NCBI GenBank assembly: GCA_014804265.1
Contig: JAAVAC010000011.1
Span: 65,086 to 118,874, forward strand
DNA length: 53,789 nucleotides
Source: Lachnospiraceae bacterium
GTDB lineage: Bacteria; Bacillota; Clostridia; Lachnospirales; Lachnospiraceae
Direction of reading: 5' to 3'
In this document: one piece after another, positions 1 through 8,637 of the stretch
Layout of the letters: the number at the start of each line of letters is the position of its first letter
How positions within the stretch are numbered: position 1 is the first letter of the stretch
Translations under genes and position numbers: made by a program
The notes under the pieces: generated by a model
Seen by the model: only the letters and a program-made list of their open reading frames with translations
What the model was told of the DNA's origin: nothing
Database searches by the model: none

Positions 1-2340
1 GCAGTGGAAAAGGCAGATTACATAGAGGAAAAGTTTGGGGCTGTAACGGCCTGTCTACATGGAATTGCTGGTCAGGCAGAAAAAATATATGCAGATCCGG
101 ACAACTACCCGGATCGGACAGTGTCACCTCCAAAGGTTGGAGAGACTGCCATTGCCACCCAACTGCTCTGTTCGGAAAAACTGCAGGTTCCAACAGAGGA
201 AGAAACAAAGGAGCTGTTAAAGCTGGGAAATATACAGGATATGCTGCTGCAATACAATGCTAATAGTGAAATGATATCCTCTACCTATGTAGCAACCGAA
301 ACCGGATGGATGATTCAGGCGGATTACATTTCCTATACGAAATTTGAGGAGGGGTCAGAAACACCTTCCTTTTATGAAGCCAATACGAGGCAATGGTATC
401 AAAGGGCGAAACAGGCAGGTTCTGGAGAAGTGGTCTACACGGATGTGATTAAGGATATACATGAAGGGGGAGATTGCATTGTCTGTGCCCAGCCCGTATA
501 TCATAACGGGCAGATCGTAGCAGTGGCAGGGGTAGGTTCTTATCTGGAAACAGTTAATGAGGCAGTGTGGAATACTACCATTGGAGAAAAAGGCTATGCC
601 TTTCTACTGAATGAAAAAGGGCAGGTAATGGTTTCCCTTATGAAAGAAGGCGAGACGGCAGCCTATGCGGAAGAAAACGTGGATCTGCGCATGAGTAAAA
701 ACCAGGAGCTTGCTCATATGGCAAAGGATATGGTGGCGGGCAAAACCGGAATGGGAAAGCTGTTTATTGACGGCAGGGAGGTCTATCTTGCCTATGCACC
801 CTTAAAAAATCTGGGATGGAGCTTCGTTACGGTAATGGATGTGGAAGAGGTGGTAGCTCCCGCCAAAGAAAGCCAGAATATGATTCTCCAGCTTACAAAA
901 AATGCCGCACAGATACAGGATGGAGCCATCAGAAGGATGCTCATGCTCTTTATGGCAATGGTAGCAGCTGTGGCAGTGTTGATTGGCATAATCAGCACAT
1001 TGTTTACCGGAAAAATTACAGGGCCAATCAGAAGGCTTACGAACGAAGTGGCAAAAATCGACGGCGGAAATCTGAATTACAGAATCGATATTGCAACCGG
1101 AGATGAAATAGAAGATTTAGGCAATGCTTTTAATCATATGACGGATCAGATACGTCAATATATTCAAAGACTGAATTCAGTGATGGCAGAAAAGGAACGC
1201 ATCCGCACAGAGATACAGGTTGCCTCCCAGCTACAGGCGGATATGCTTCCAAATGCAAAGAATGCGTATGAGGACAGGGATGAATTTTCCTTATATGCCA
1301 TTATGACACCTGCAAAGGGAGTGGGAGGAGATTTTTATGATTTCTTCCTGTTAGATGATGATCATCTGGCGCTGATTATGGCAGATGTATCCGGGAAAGG
1401 AGTGCCGGCGGCGCTGTTCATGGTAGTGTCAAGAACCCTGCTTAGAAGCCATATTGTGAATGGAGTGCCCTTAAATCAAGCTGTGGAAAAAGTCAATGAC
1501 AGTCTTTGTAAAAATAATAAAAACGGAATGTTCGTAACAGCATGGATCGGAGTGCTTACCATATCCACTGGAAAGCTTACTTTTGTGAATGCAGGCCATT
1601 GCAGGCCGTTGATCAGACAGGCTGACGGAACCTGCACCTATGAAACTGCCATAAGCGGCCTTGTGCTTGCTGGAATGGAGGAAACAAAATACCGTCAGTC
1701 AGAAATCCGTTTCAATCAAGGAGATACCATATTTTTATATACCGACGGAGTGACTGAAGCAACCGACAGCCAAAACAACCTGTACGGAGAAAGACGGCTG
1801 GAACAGCTAATGAAGGTTATAAAACAGCAGGAACCAAAAGACATCCTGTTTGAAGTGTGGAAGGATGTGAACCGTTTTCAGGGAGAAGCAGATCAGTTTG
1901 ATGATATTACTATGCTGGCGCTTCGCTATAACGGAAACGGCTACACAGTCATGACTGATACTGCAAAAATAGATAACATACTAAAATTTAACCGTTTTGT
2001 AGATGACATCCTCACAAAAGCACAATTTTCCCAAAAAGCCTCCACAAAAATCCGAATTGCCATGGATGAGATTTTTTCCAATGTATGCTATTACAGCGGC
2101 GCAAATGAAATAACTGTAGGCTGTAAGATCAAAGACAGGGAGGCAAGCATTTATTTTGAAGATGACGGCATGCCATATAACCCATTGGAAAAACCAGATC
2201 CTGATGTAACAGAGCTTTTGGAAGAGAGAAAAGCAGGGGGATTGGGTATTTATCTGGTGAAAAAGAGGATGGATAAGACTTTGTATGAGTTTGTGGAGGG
2301 GAGGAATCGGTTGGTTATTGTGAAGGAAGATGAGGGGTGA
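1..2340 (+). CDS. Sensor PP2C (SpoIIE-type) phosphatase with C-terminal anti-sigma-kinase-like ATPase, 5' truncated
   Basis: Membrane signalling phosphatase. The reading frame is open to the window edge (GCA before the GTG at position 4), and the N-terminal membrane segment expected before a Cache domain is missing, so the true start lies upstream. Counting from the GTG: a double-Cache-like extracellular sensor at about 20-290, one membrane segment at about 312-336, HAMP to about 385, then a PP2C/SpoIIE domain with metal-binding motifs GVGGDFYDFF (~439), ADVSGKGVPAALF and LYTDGVTEA (~576). The last ~130 residues form an RsbW-like HATPase domain with N-box MDEIFSNVCYY (~687) and G-box GGLGIYLVKKRMD (~745). 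By family logic it dephosphorylates an anti-sigma-factor antagonist in response to an external ligand; carrying a kinase-like domain on the same chain suggests opposing activities. No partner antagonist is in view. The family call is secure, the ligand unknown. Confidence 0.9.
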   Translation, partial: AVEKADYIEEKFGAVTACLHGIAGQAEKIYADPDNYPDRTVSPPKVGETAIATQLLCSEKLQVPTEEETKELLKLGNIQDMLLQYNANSEMISSTYVATETGWMIQADYISYTKFEEGSETPSFYEANTRQWYQRAKQAGSGEVVYTDVIKDIHEGGDCIVCAQPVYHNGQIVAVAGVGSYLETVNEAVWNTTIGEKGYAFLLNEKGQVMVSLMKEGETAAYAEENVDLRMSKNQELAHMAKDMVAGKTGMGKLFIDGREVYLAYAPLKNLGWSFVTVMDVEEVVAPAKESQNMILQLTKNAAQIQDGAIRRMLMLFMAMVAAVAVLIGIISTLFTGKITGPIRRLTNEVAKIDGGNLNYRIDIATGDEIEDLGNAFNHMTDQIRQYIQRLNSVMAEKERIRTEIQVASQLQADMLPNAKNAYEDRDEFSLYAIMTPAKGVGGDFYDFFLLDDDHLALIMADVSGKGVPAALFMVVSRTLLRSHIVNGVPLNQAVEKVNDSLCKNNKNGMFVTAWIGVLTISTGKLTFVNAGHCRPLIRQADGTCTYETAISGLVLAGMEETKYRQSEIRFNQGDTIFLYTDGVTEATDSQNNLYGERRLEQLMKVIKQQEPKDILFEVWKDVNRFQGEADQFDDITMLALRYNGNGYTVMTDTAKIDNILKFNRFVDDILTKAQFSQKASTKIRIAMDEIFSNVCYYSGANEITVGCKIKDREASIYFEDDGMPYNPLEKPDPDVTELLEERKAGGLGIYLVKKRMDKTLYEFVEGRNRLVIVKEDEG

Positions 2341-2407
2341 GGGGGACGCGGAAGAGGGATGAGGGAAGCTTTGCTGCTGTTTCTCCTCATACCAAAACCC
2401 CTCCTAA

Positions 2408-2439
2408 TTGTAAACCAACAAGTAAAAATAAGTTGACAA
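2408..2439 (+). promoter_or_regulatory. BirA-like biotin operator, copy 1
   Basis: TTGTAAACC (2408-2416), 14-base spacer, AGTTGACAA (2431-2439). The second half matches the reverse complement of the first at 7 of 9 positions. The form TTGT(A/T)AACC-N14..16-GGTT(A/T)ACAA is the known BirA operator of Firmicutes. The right half overlaps the bioY -35 box. Confidence 0.75.
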
Positions 2440-2461
2440 TTAAACCAGCATATTGTAAACT
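2433..2461 (+). promoter_or_regulatory. bioY promoter (sigma-A type)
   Basis: A perfect -35 TTGACA (2433-2438) is followed, after exactly 17 bases, by a -10 TAAACT (2456-2461). Both boxes overlap half-sites of the BirA-like operators described separately, so repressor binding would block polymerase. Confidence 0.65.
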
Positions 2462-2483
2462 ACTATTAAAAAGTGGTTAACAA
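2453..2483 (+). promoter_or_regulatory. BirA-like biotin operator, copy 2
   Basis: TTGTAAACT (2453-2461) and GGTTAACAA (2475-2483), 13 bases apart, form a second inverted repeat of the BirA type 45 bases after the first. It covers the -10 box and the likely transcription start. The spacer is one base shorter than in copy 1. Confidence 0.7.
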
Positions 2484-2542
2484 TTCCAACCAACATATCT
2501 ACTAAAACAATAATATACATAAAGAAAGGACAATACATATTT

Positions 2543-3124
2543 ATGAACACAAATACACAATCAGATTCTAAAAGCAACATATCACAGGGAAATACAAAAG
2601 CTCTTGCTCTGATCGGGGTCATGGCGGCGGTTACCTGTGTCATGGGCCCCTTATCCATTCCCCTTCCTTTTAGTCCCGTGCCGATTTCCTTGACGAATCT
2701 GGCCGTTTATTTTTCCGTATATATACTTGGAATGAAAAAGGGTAGTATCAGCTATATCATTTATCTGCTGATTGGTTTTGTGGGACTTCCGGTTTTTTCA
2801 TCTTTTACAGGAGGGCCGGGAAAGCTTTTAGGACCGACAGGCGGATATTTAATCGGATTTTTGTTTATGGCGGTTATCTGCGGAGTATTCATTGATAAAT
2901 GGCCGGATAACATATATCTGGGCTTTTTGGGAATGGTAATCGGTACTTTGGTAATGTACGTATTTGGTACTGTATGGCTGGCATATCAGGCAGGCTTATC
3001 CTTACAAAATGCACTTATTGCCGGGGTTATTCCCTTTATTCCAGGCGATTTGGCTAAAATAGTGATTGCAATGCTTATCGGTCCACGGATTACAAAACGG
3101 TTAAAAAAAGCAGGCTTAAATTAG
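2543..3124 (+). CDS. bioY: Biotin transporter BioY (ECF S-component)
   Basis: Substrate-capture subunit for biotin of an energy-coupling-factor transporter; it works in the cytoplasmic membrane with the shared EcfA/EcfA'/EcfT module, which is not in this window. The 193-residue length and about six hydrophobic helices are typical. Family motifs are visible: IPLPFSPVPISLTNLAVYFS near residue 40, and the glycine-rich GGPGKLLGPTGGYLIGF near residue 90. It is a single-gene transcript preceded by two BirA-type operators and closed by a hairpin that overlaps its stop codon. The start ATG has an AAAGGA site at a slightly long spacing. No biotin synthesis genes are adjacent, so a scavenging role is likely. 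Confidence 0.94.
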   Translation: MNTNTQSDSKSNISQGNTKALALIGVMAAVTCVMGPLSIPLPFSPVPISLTNLAVYFSVYILGMKKGSISYIIYLLIGFVGLPVFSSFTGGPGKLLGPTGGYLIGFLFMAVICGVFIDKWPDNIYLGFLGMVIGTLVMYVFGTVWLAYQAGLSLQNALIAGVIPFIPGDLAKIVIAMLIGPRITKRLKKAGLN

Positions 3125-3133
3125 CCTGCTTTT
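3106..3133. terminator. Bidirectional terminator between bioY and the sortase gene
   Basis: An 11-bp perfect stem (3106-3116 with 3123-3133) and 6-base loop, with A-tract on one side and T-tract on the other. It overlaps the end of bioY and touches the stop of the convergent sortase gene, so it can serve both. Confidence 0.85.
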
Positions 3134-4088
3134 ACTTTTTCCTAAGACCTGACATACAAATAATAAACAATATCACCAGAAATACGATTCCAGCAATAGG
3201 AACATATTTATCAATCAGAATTTGCTGCATTGAGGAGGAATAAGCACTGTCTTCGCTATCGGTGGCTTCCTGATTCTGCAAGGTGCTGTCGGGTTCCGGG
3301 GAAGGTTCTTTTGCAGTTTCCGTTTTTGAGGCCTCTGTTGCTGGAAAAGTGCGTTCACAATATACTACATACCGGTGGCTGTTTTCTCTATAAGGATGGC
3401 AGGTAAATAAAGTAAGCATATCCTTATCCGGCTGAATCAGGATTTTATTGATTTCGTCCGGAAAGATGATTTCTGTTTTGGTGACCTGATAGGTTAAGGT
3501 GTCCCAGGGAGTCGTTATGGTAACCGGATCCTGGATTTTCAGTTTTTCAATTTCCCGAAACATGGGAATCCCCTGATAGCCTCTGTGGGCAGCTAATACC
3601 ACATTTGTATTGATGCCGCCCACAGGCATGGAGGTCTGACCTAGATGAACAGCCCCTTTTGTCATATTTTCATTATTTGCACCAAGATAAATAGGAAGTT
3701 CAACATCCATGGCAGGAATGGTCAGATAACCGATTATGTTATCTGATAACCCATATGCCGTCAAATCAAAACCGGCGGACTCATAGGAAAAAGGGTCGGT
3801 TAAATCCTTTTGCCTGTTCTCATAAATCGTCTGGTTATACAGGGCCATTTCCTCATACAGTTTATCAAGCATATCTTGGGATTCAGAAGCCTGAACTGCT
3901 GTTTCGGGTATATTTTGTACTTTCTCTGCGGCTTGTCTGGAAAGCTCTTTGATTTCATTCTTGTAGCTGTCCAGTACATGGCTGGTATGATAGTCATAGT
4001 ACCAATTCATGGCAAGGGGATAACAAAAAATAGCAGCTCCTGCCAGAAAAATCAAGCAGGCAGCTATTGTAACCAGTTTGTCCTTCAT
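3132..4088 (-). CDS. Class C sortase
   Basis: Membrane transpeptidase that cleaves LPXTG-type signals and joins the threonine to an acceptor, either the cell wall or a pilin lysine. The 318-residue protein has an N-terminal membrane segment (about 8-28) and, as is typical of class C, a second one near the C-terminus (about 293-313). The catalytic triad is visible: His in LAAHRGYQG, Cys in LFTCHPYRENSHR and Arg in the same stretch. A serine/glutamate-rich linker follows the catalytic domain. It lies just downstream, on the same strand, of a large LPXTG protein, so the two probably form a substrate-enzyme pair. Class C enzymes usually polymerise pili, yet only one LPXTG protein is present, so a wall-anchoring or homopolymer role is possible. 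Confidence 0.92.
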   Translation of the reverse strand: MKDKLVTIAACLIFLAGAAIFCYPLAMNWYYDYHTSHVLDSYKNEIKELSRQAAEKVQNIPETAVQASESQDMLDKLYEEMALYNQTIYENRQKDLTDPFSYESAGFDLTAYGLSDNIIGYLTIPAMDVELPIYLGANNENMTKGAVHLGQTSMPVGGINTNVVLAAHRGYQGIPMFREIEKLKIQDPVTITTPWDTLTYQVTKTEIIFPDEINKILIQPDKDMLTLFTCHPYRENSHRYVVYCERTFPATEASKTETAKEPSPEPDSTLQNQEATDSEDSAYSSSMQQILIDKYVPIAGIVFLVILFIICMSGLRKK

Positions 4089-4159
4089 AGTAAATCTCCT
4101 AAGAAAATCTTTTCCTTTTTACATTATATTCATTTTCGTTAGATAATACAATATATAAC

Positions 4160-4194
4160 ATAGGAGAGGTTCCATATCATGTCGCCTCTCCTAT
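4160..4194 (-). terminator. Hairpin after the LPXTG adhesin gene
   Basis: A 10-bp stem (4160-4169 with 4185-4194) with a 15-base loop lies between the adhesin stop and the sortase start. There is no clean T-tract on the minus strand, so it may cut expression of the sortase only partly or act as a processing/stability element. Confidence 0.4.
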
Positions 4195-4217
4195 TCCATC
4201 AGTTTATGTTGTTTTGT

Positions 4218-7200
4218 TTATTGCACATTCTTTTTCTTCCTCATATAGAAGAATACGATTACACCGCCCATGCATGCAACACCAATCAATGTATAAAGAA
4301 TGGTTCCGATGCCGCCTGTCTTTGGCAGACTGAAGATTTTAGCGGCCGGAGTGTTGTTCTGTGGAGTCTCCTTTGGAGTTTCCTTTGGCGGATCTGCCTG
4401 CCTGTTGTTCTTAATAACAAAGGAAATAGTGTTATTTGTAATGGTGCGTTCTCCATTATTTTCCAAAGTATATTTTCCATCCTTGATAGTAATCACAGCC
4501 GGGTCTTTCAATAGTACATAACCGGATGGCGCCTTGGTTTCCCTCAGGCGGTAAACACCATCGGACAGGCCGTTAAAGGTAATAACGCCGTTTTTAGGTG
4601 TGGTAAGCTCCTGTGGAGTAAATCCGTTGTCCACGGAACCATCAGAAGTTAATCTTTCCAAACGGAAAGCAGCCCCGCTTAAAGTTTTGTCAGAATCTTC
4701 CGCATCCACCTTAGTCAGCTTGATAGAAGTTGTCTTTGGCTCCACTGGAGCAGGATCAGGAGTCGGGCTCGGAGTCGGATCAGGAGTCGGGCTCGGAGTC
4801 GGGCTCGGAGTCGGATCAGGAGTCGGGTCCGGAGTCGGATCAGGTGTCGGGCTCGGTGTCTTTTCCTTCATGTTATAGAAGGTAAAAGTCTGGACAGTAG
4901 CAGTAGTATTATCTGCCGTAACTGTACCGTTTACTACATTAGCAGTGATTGTAGCCGTATCCTTTCCCACATCTGCAGGAACCGTACCGTTTGCCAGAGA
5001 ATCCGTTACCGATTTCAGGGTGCTGCCGTCAGTAGGAGTTTCCTCTTTAATGGTGTATCTCGTTCCGGCAGGAATGCCTGTAAAAGTTTTTGTATCCCCT
5101 GATTTTAAAGTAAAGGTCTGTTGAATCTTGTTATCGTCTGTTACCTGATAAGAGGCATCCAGAGTATCCTCAAGCTTTAAGCCTGCTACGTTGTCAAAGG
5201 TTACTGTGAAGCGGTAGCTGGTGTTTGGATCCAAGGCTGCTGAGCCGTCTGCCTGAGCCTTTGTAATGGCAATTGCCCCGGTCTTAAAGCTGTTGGTGTA
5301 TTTTACCCTTAAATCCATTTCAATTGTTTCGCTGTCAGTGTCGATGTAATTTCTGAATAAAATAGCATTTTCCGGCCGCTCGGTAATGTTGGTGTTGTGG
5401 GGGATTGTCTGTCCATTCATATCTGTAGCGTTTTCTGGAAATTTTTCTGTTCTTCCATCATTTGCCGTCACACCGGACTGATCCTTTAGGGAGCTTAAGG
5501 AGCTTCCTGTTACCCAGTAGGTATCATCCTGCAGGTCTGCCTTTGAAACTTCGGCATCTTTGCTGTAAATCGTATATTTTGTGTCAAAAACATCGGTTAA
5601 TAATTGCTCGGCAGCATCGCCGGATAAGCCAGAAAGAGTTTCCATCATGGAGCTTGTTTTTTCGGTCACCACTATGTAGCTACCCCGTCTGAATTTATTG
5701 GTAAGTTTTGCAAGCTGTTTATCCTTTAAGCCGATAACGTTGTTTGTTACTATGAGGTCTTCGGTGTTTACCTGAGTTTCGCTGCCATTGGAACCCCTTG
5801 CAAAAAGATTGTATTTTGCACCATTGGCAGGCTCCGCTTTTCCGGATGTTACCGAACCGTAATCTGAAATGGCTTCCTGCCGCATGATAAAGCCGACTCC
5901 GGAAGCCAGCTCAATCATTTCATCTACTGTACGGGGATCATAATGGGTAGCAAGGTTGCGGATGTCCATATCAAAAACAAGGTTCTTTACATTGTTTTTG
6001 AAATTCGTATTACCGCTAAACAAAGGATCAATACCTTCAGTATCTACTTCTTTTTCGACGGAAAATACATTGTTGTCCGGGAAGTTAAAGCTAACATACA
6101 TATTGGATTCCCAAAGTCCCCGTTCCATGTAATACATGGTAAGAGTATGCTGGTCTGTATTATTTGCGTCTGGTAATATATTTTTAAAATCAAAAACAGC
6201 CGTTCCTTCATTATTACCATCGGAGGTTTTTACAGCAGAGTCATAACCATTAAAGAGGCCACCGACAGTAGCTATTTTATCTGCAAAATTAATATTGCCG
6301 TTCACTACACCATGGCCACCACCTATATCAAGAACAAGCTTACCGTCAATGAAAATCCAGATATCATCATCACCAGAAAAGTTAAACTCAATAGGATGGG
6401 GCTTGTATGACATGTCTTTAATGGTACCGTCTGGTGTCAAACGGAAATTAATTTCCATTTTCATTCCAAATCCATAGTTTAATTCGTTTACTTTACCGCT
6501 TGTATCATCATCATCAAACGGAAAGAAATTAGAAGCAGCTGTTGCATGACCCTCTGTATACCCCTTGACAGGATTGGAGTTCTTCTCCTGAAGGAAATAA
6601 TGACCATTAGCCTGGGTCATGCGCAGGGTTGTTTCCTTACTGTTAAATGTCCAATAGTCATCTACCTTTGTAAAAGGAAAGTATACGGAAGGATAAACCT
6701 TGCCAAGTACGGTATTGTAGGAGTTTGCACCTTCTAGAAAGTCCTTGTTAAAAAATGGAGCATCTACACCGCTCATTTGAAGCTTGTTGTCGCTTGTCAG
6801 GGAAGAATCCACTAATCCCTGAGTGGCAACCGAAGTATCGTGAGAATGAGTACTATCTCCCACTTCTGCACATATACTGCAGCCTTCACGGAACTCTGAG
6901 TTGTTAATATGGTAAAATTTTTTGATGTTGCTGCTATAACCGAATAAGTTTAAATCTGCTGCAATATCTTTAAAGTAAGTGCCTTCACTGTTCCCCTTCC
7001 ATTGAAAATGACCGAAATATAACGGATTGGCCACGTTCTTATCACGGTAATAGTCGCTTAAAGCAGTATTAAACAGTTGGTGAGTCACATAAGTTCTATT
7101 GGTAAAATCCAATGTAGGCGGCTTACTCACAGGTCTCTGAATGGTTCCTCTGTCGATTCCGTTAAGCTCCTTATCGGAAAAATAATCAAAAAAGGTAGTA

Positions 7201-8102
7201 TTGATATATAATTTACTATCGTCCCGAACCTCTGCGCCGGTGGCAGTAGCAGTATAGGTAATATCATTTCCTCTTGTGGTAATCTTATAAACTTCATTCC
7301 AGTAACCGTCTCTGCGCTGGTCGGCCGGATCAGAAACCTGACTGCCATTCATCCATTGCTCTTCGTATACACACTGATCACCGTTGTCAGCATAAAAGCA
7401 GGGACTGGTAAAATTGTCAGGAATCGTTAATTCCTTTGTACAGGTACCGCCTGTCTGGTAATCTCCCGCACTTGCTACAGGATAGCTTGCAAATACAATA
7501 CGGTCGTATCCTGCATCTAAGTCTACGGACCACACATCTGCCCATGTATTGGCTCCAACAGTATGGGAGGGTACCGATGTCATCTCACCGTTTGTTGAAT
7601 CGGCAGTATTAGTTGATTTCCATGCATAATAATATACCTTGGGGTTGTCCTTAAAAGGTATACTATTAGGATTATGTAATACCCTTCCAGCATCATTATT
7701 GACATTGCCCGAATAATTCACCTTAGACTGGGTGGCATCAAAATAAACGGTCCGCTCACCCGCACCTGCTTTCAGGTTTATTTCAGCAGAGCCTTGGGCA
7801 ATATCCCCATCCTGCTCTGTGTCAGAAGTAGCATTGCCGGAAATGGAGCCGGATTTTGAAGTGGTACCCATTTCTGCTGCAGATTTTGCTTTCCCAACAG
7901 GGTTTGTCTTATCTGCCGGCACGTCTTCGCTAGTTGATTTTGCCTTAGTGGAAGGCACTGCGTCATCGGAGGATTCCAATTGTACGGTATCCGTGGACTT
8001 GGCGGTGTCTTCCTCGGCGAAAACGGATATTACGGAGCTGTTAGTAATGAAAAGTATGAAAGCTGCTAACAGACAGAATATCCTTTTTCTGTGCTTGGTC
8101 AT
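4218..8102 (-). CDS. LPXTG-anchored fibro-slime domain surface protein
   Basis: Large cell-wall protein, 1295 residues from the chosen start. The ATG at 8102 is preferred over one 21 bases upstream because the AAAGGAGAG site lies between them. Order: signal peptide (about 5-30); acidic serine/threonine-rich linker; a long ectodomain holding a fibro-slime (PA14-like) domain at about 540-675 with GDDDIWIFIDGKLVLDIGGG; a pilin-like beta domain; a Thr-Pro-rich spacer at about 1081-1117; a SpaA-like prealbumin domain with KLTKVD and ETKAPSGY, residues typical of an intramolecular isopeptide bond; then LPKTGG near 1259, a membrane helix and a basic tail. It is probably an adhesin or pilus backbone attached by the sortase encoded downstream. 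The ligand is unknown; PA14-type folds often bind sugars. Confidence 0.9.
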   Translation of the reverse strand: MTKHRKRIFCLLAAFILFITNSSVISVFAEEDTAKSTDTVQLESSDDAVPSTKAKSTSEDVPADKTNPVGKAKSAAEMGTTSKSGSISGNATSDTEQDGDIAQGSAEINLKAGAGERTVYFDATQSKVNYSGNVNNDAGRVLHNPNSIPFKDNPKVYYYAWKSTNTADSTNGEMTSVPSHTVGANTWADVWSVDLDAGYDRIVFASYPVASAGDYQTGGTCTKELTIPDNFTSPCFYADNGDQCVYEEQWMNGSQVSDPADQRRDGYWNEVYKITTRGNDITYTATATGAEVRDDSKLYINTTFFDYFSDKELNGIDRGTIQRPVSKPPTLDFTNRTYVTHQLFNTALSDYYRDKNVANPLYFGHFQWKGNSEGTYFKDIAADLNLFGYSSNIKKFYHINNSEFREGCSICAEVGDSTHSHDTSVATQGLVDSSLTSDNKLQMSGVDAPFFNKDFLEGANSYNTVLGKVYPSVYFPFTKVDDYWTFNSKETTLRMTQANGHYFLQEKNSNPVKGYTEGHATAASNFFPFDDDDTSGKVNELNYGFGMKMEINFRLTPDGTIKDMSYKPHPIEFNFSGDDDIWIFIDGKLVLDIGGGHGVVNGNINFADKIATVGGLFNGYDSAVKTSDGNNEGTAVFDFKNILPDANNTDQHTLTMYYMERGLWESNMYVSFNFPDNNVFSVEKEVDTEGIDPLFSGNTNFKNNVKNLVFDMDIRNLATHYDPRTVDEMIELASGVGFIMRQEAISDYGSVTSGKAEPANGAKYNLFARGSNGSETQVNTEDLIVTNNVIGLKDKQLAKLTNKFRRGSYIVVTEKTSSMMETLSGLSGDAAEQLLTDVFDTKYTIYSKDAEVSKADLQDDTYWVTGSSLSSLKDQSGVTANDGRTEKFPENATDMNGQTIPHNTNITERPENAILFRNYIDTDSETIEMDLRVKYTNSFKTGAIAITKAQADGSAALDPNTSYRFTVTFDNVAGLKLEDTLDASYQVTDDNKIQQTFTLKSGDTKTFTGIPAGTRYTIKEETPTDGSTLKSVTDSLANGTVPADVGKDTATITANVVNGTVTADNTTATVQTFTFYNMKEKTPSPTPDPTPDPTPDPTPSPTPSPTPDPTPSPTPDPAPVEPKTTSIKLTKVDAEDSDKTLSGAAFRLERLTSDGSVDNGFTPQELTTPKNGVITFNGLSDGVYRLRETKAPSGYVLLKDPAVITIKDGKYTLENNGERTITNNTISFVIKNNRQADPPKETPKETPQNNTPAAKIFSLPKTGGIGTILYTLIGVACMGGVIVFFYMRKKKNVQ
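4753..4860 (-). repeat. Tandem repeat encoding the (S/D)PTP spacer of the adhesin
   Basis: About 108 bases of short units built from GGAGTCGG plus ATCA or GCTC variants. They encode an alternating Thr-Pro-Ser/Asp-Pro spacer of roughly 36 residues between the pilin-like and SpaA-like domains. Near-identical units make length change by slippage or recombination likely. Confidence 0.85.
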
Positions 8103-8637
8103 TGTTCCATCTCTCCTTTGCATTATTTTTTAGATATATTGTTATATTACAAAAAAGCTACACCCCATTAATTTTTTTGGCATAAAAATCTGTGTAACTT
8201 ATCTTGACTTTTAGTATAACATATGTGAGAATAAAAAACTATATTCTTTTTTGATAATTTGTAACAGTTCGGCCACAAAATTTGAATATGGAAACTCAAA
8301 AAAATTCGTATCATATTGATTGTTTTTTAGTTTTGTGTTAGTATAAGAAAAATATGTCTTTGCTGTAATATTATGTAAAGAAATACACTGTTTATCAGGG
8401 AAGATAAATTACTCAATTGTCTTAGCATTACAAAGCAATAAGCTATCGGATACCTGCATATACTTATTGAATCCATATCCTGTATGCCGGCAAAGGCATC
8501 TATCATATGTTTTTCGTTCACCTGGATTCTATTCTCTTTTCTGAAATCCGGTAGTCCATATTTTACCGGTAAAAGCATTCACTTTTTTCTTCCCATTATG
8601 TACAAAGACAATAGAAATGATATGGAGGTAAGGCGAA
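8103..8637. other. 535-base divergent intergenic region (adhesin / chemoreceptor)
   Basis: AT-rich and non-coding. On the minus strand a TATACT box (8213-8218) could give the adhesin a leader of about 100 bases, but its -35 is poor. On the plus strand TTGTTT (8320-8325) and TATAAG (8342-8347) could start the chemoreceptor transcript, leaving a leader of about 290 bases. A short hairpin (CCGGTA/TACCGG near 8548-8568) lies in that leader. No riboswitch family is recognised. Confidence 0.35.

Noticed and set aside
4753-4860. Short regular repeats as a possible CRISPR array
   Set aside because: Units are contiguous, without unique spacers, and in frame with a protein linker.
4600-4878. Plus-strand open frame of 92 codons opposite the adhesin repeats
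   Set aside because: Glycine/valine repeat product is simply the antisense of the Thr-Pro spacer; no ribosome site.
8347-8637. Possible cyclic-di-GMP (GEMM) riboswitch in the chemoreceptor leader
   Set aside because: ACAAAGC and GCTATCGGATACC are faintly similar, but the conserved core and the two paired stems cannot be assembled.
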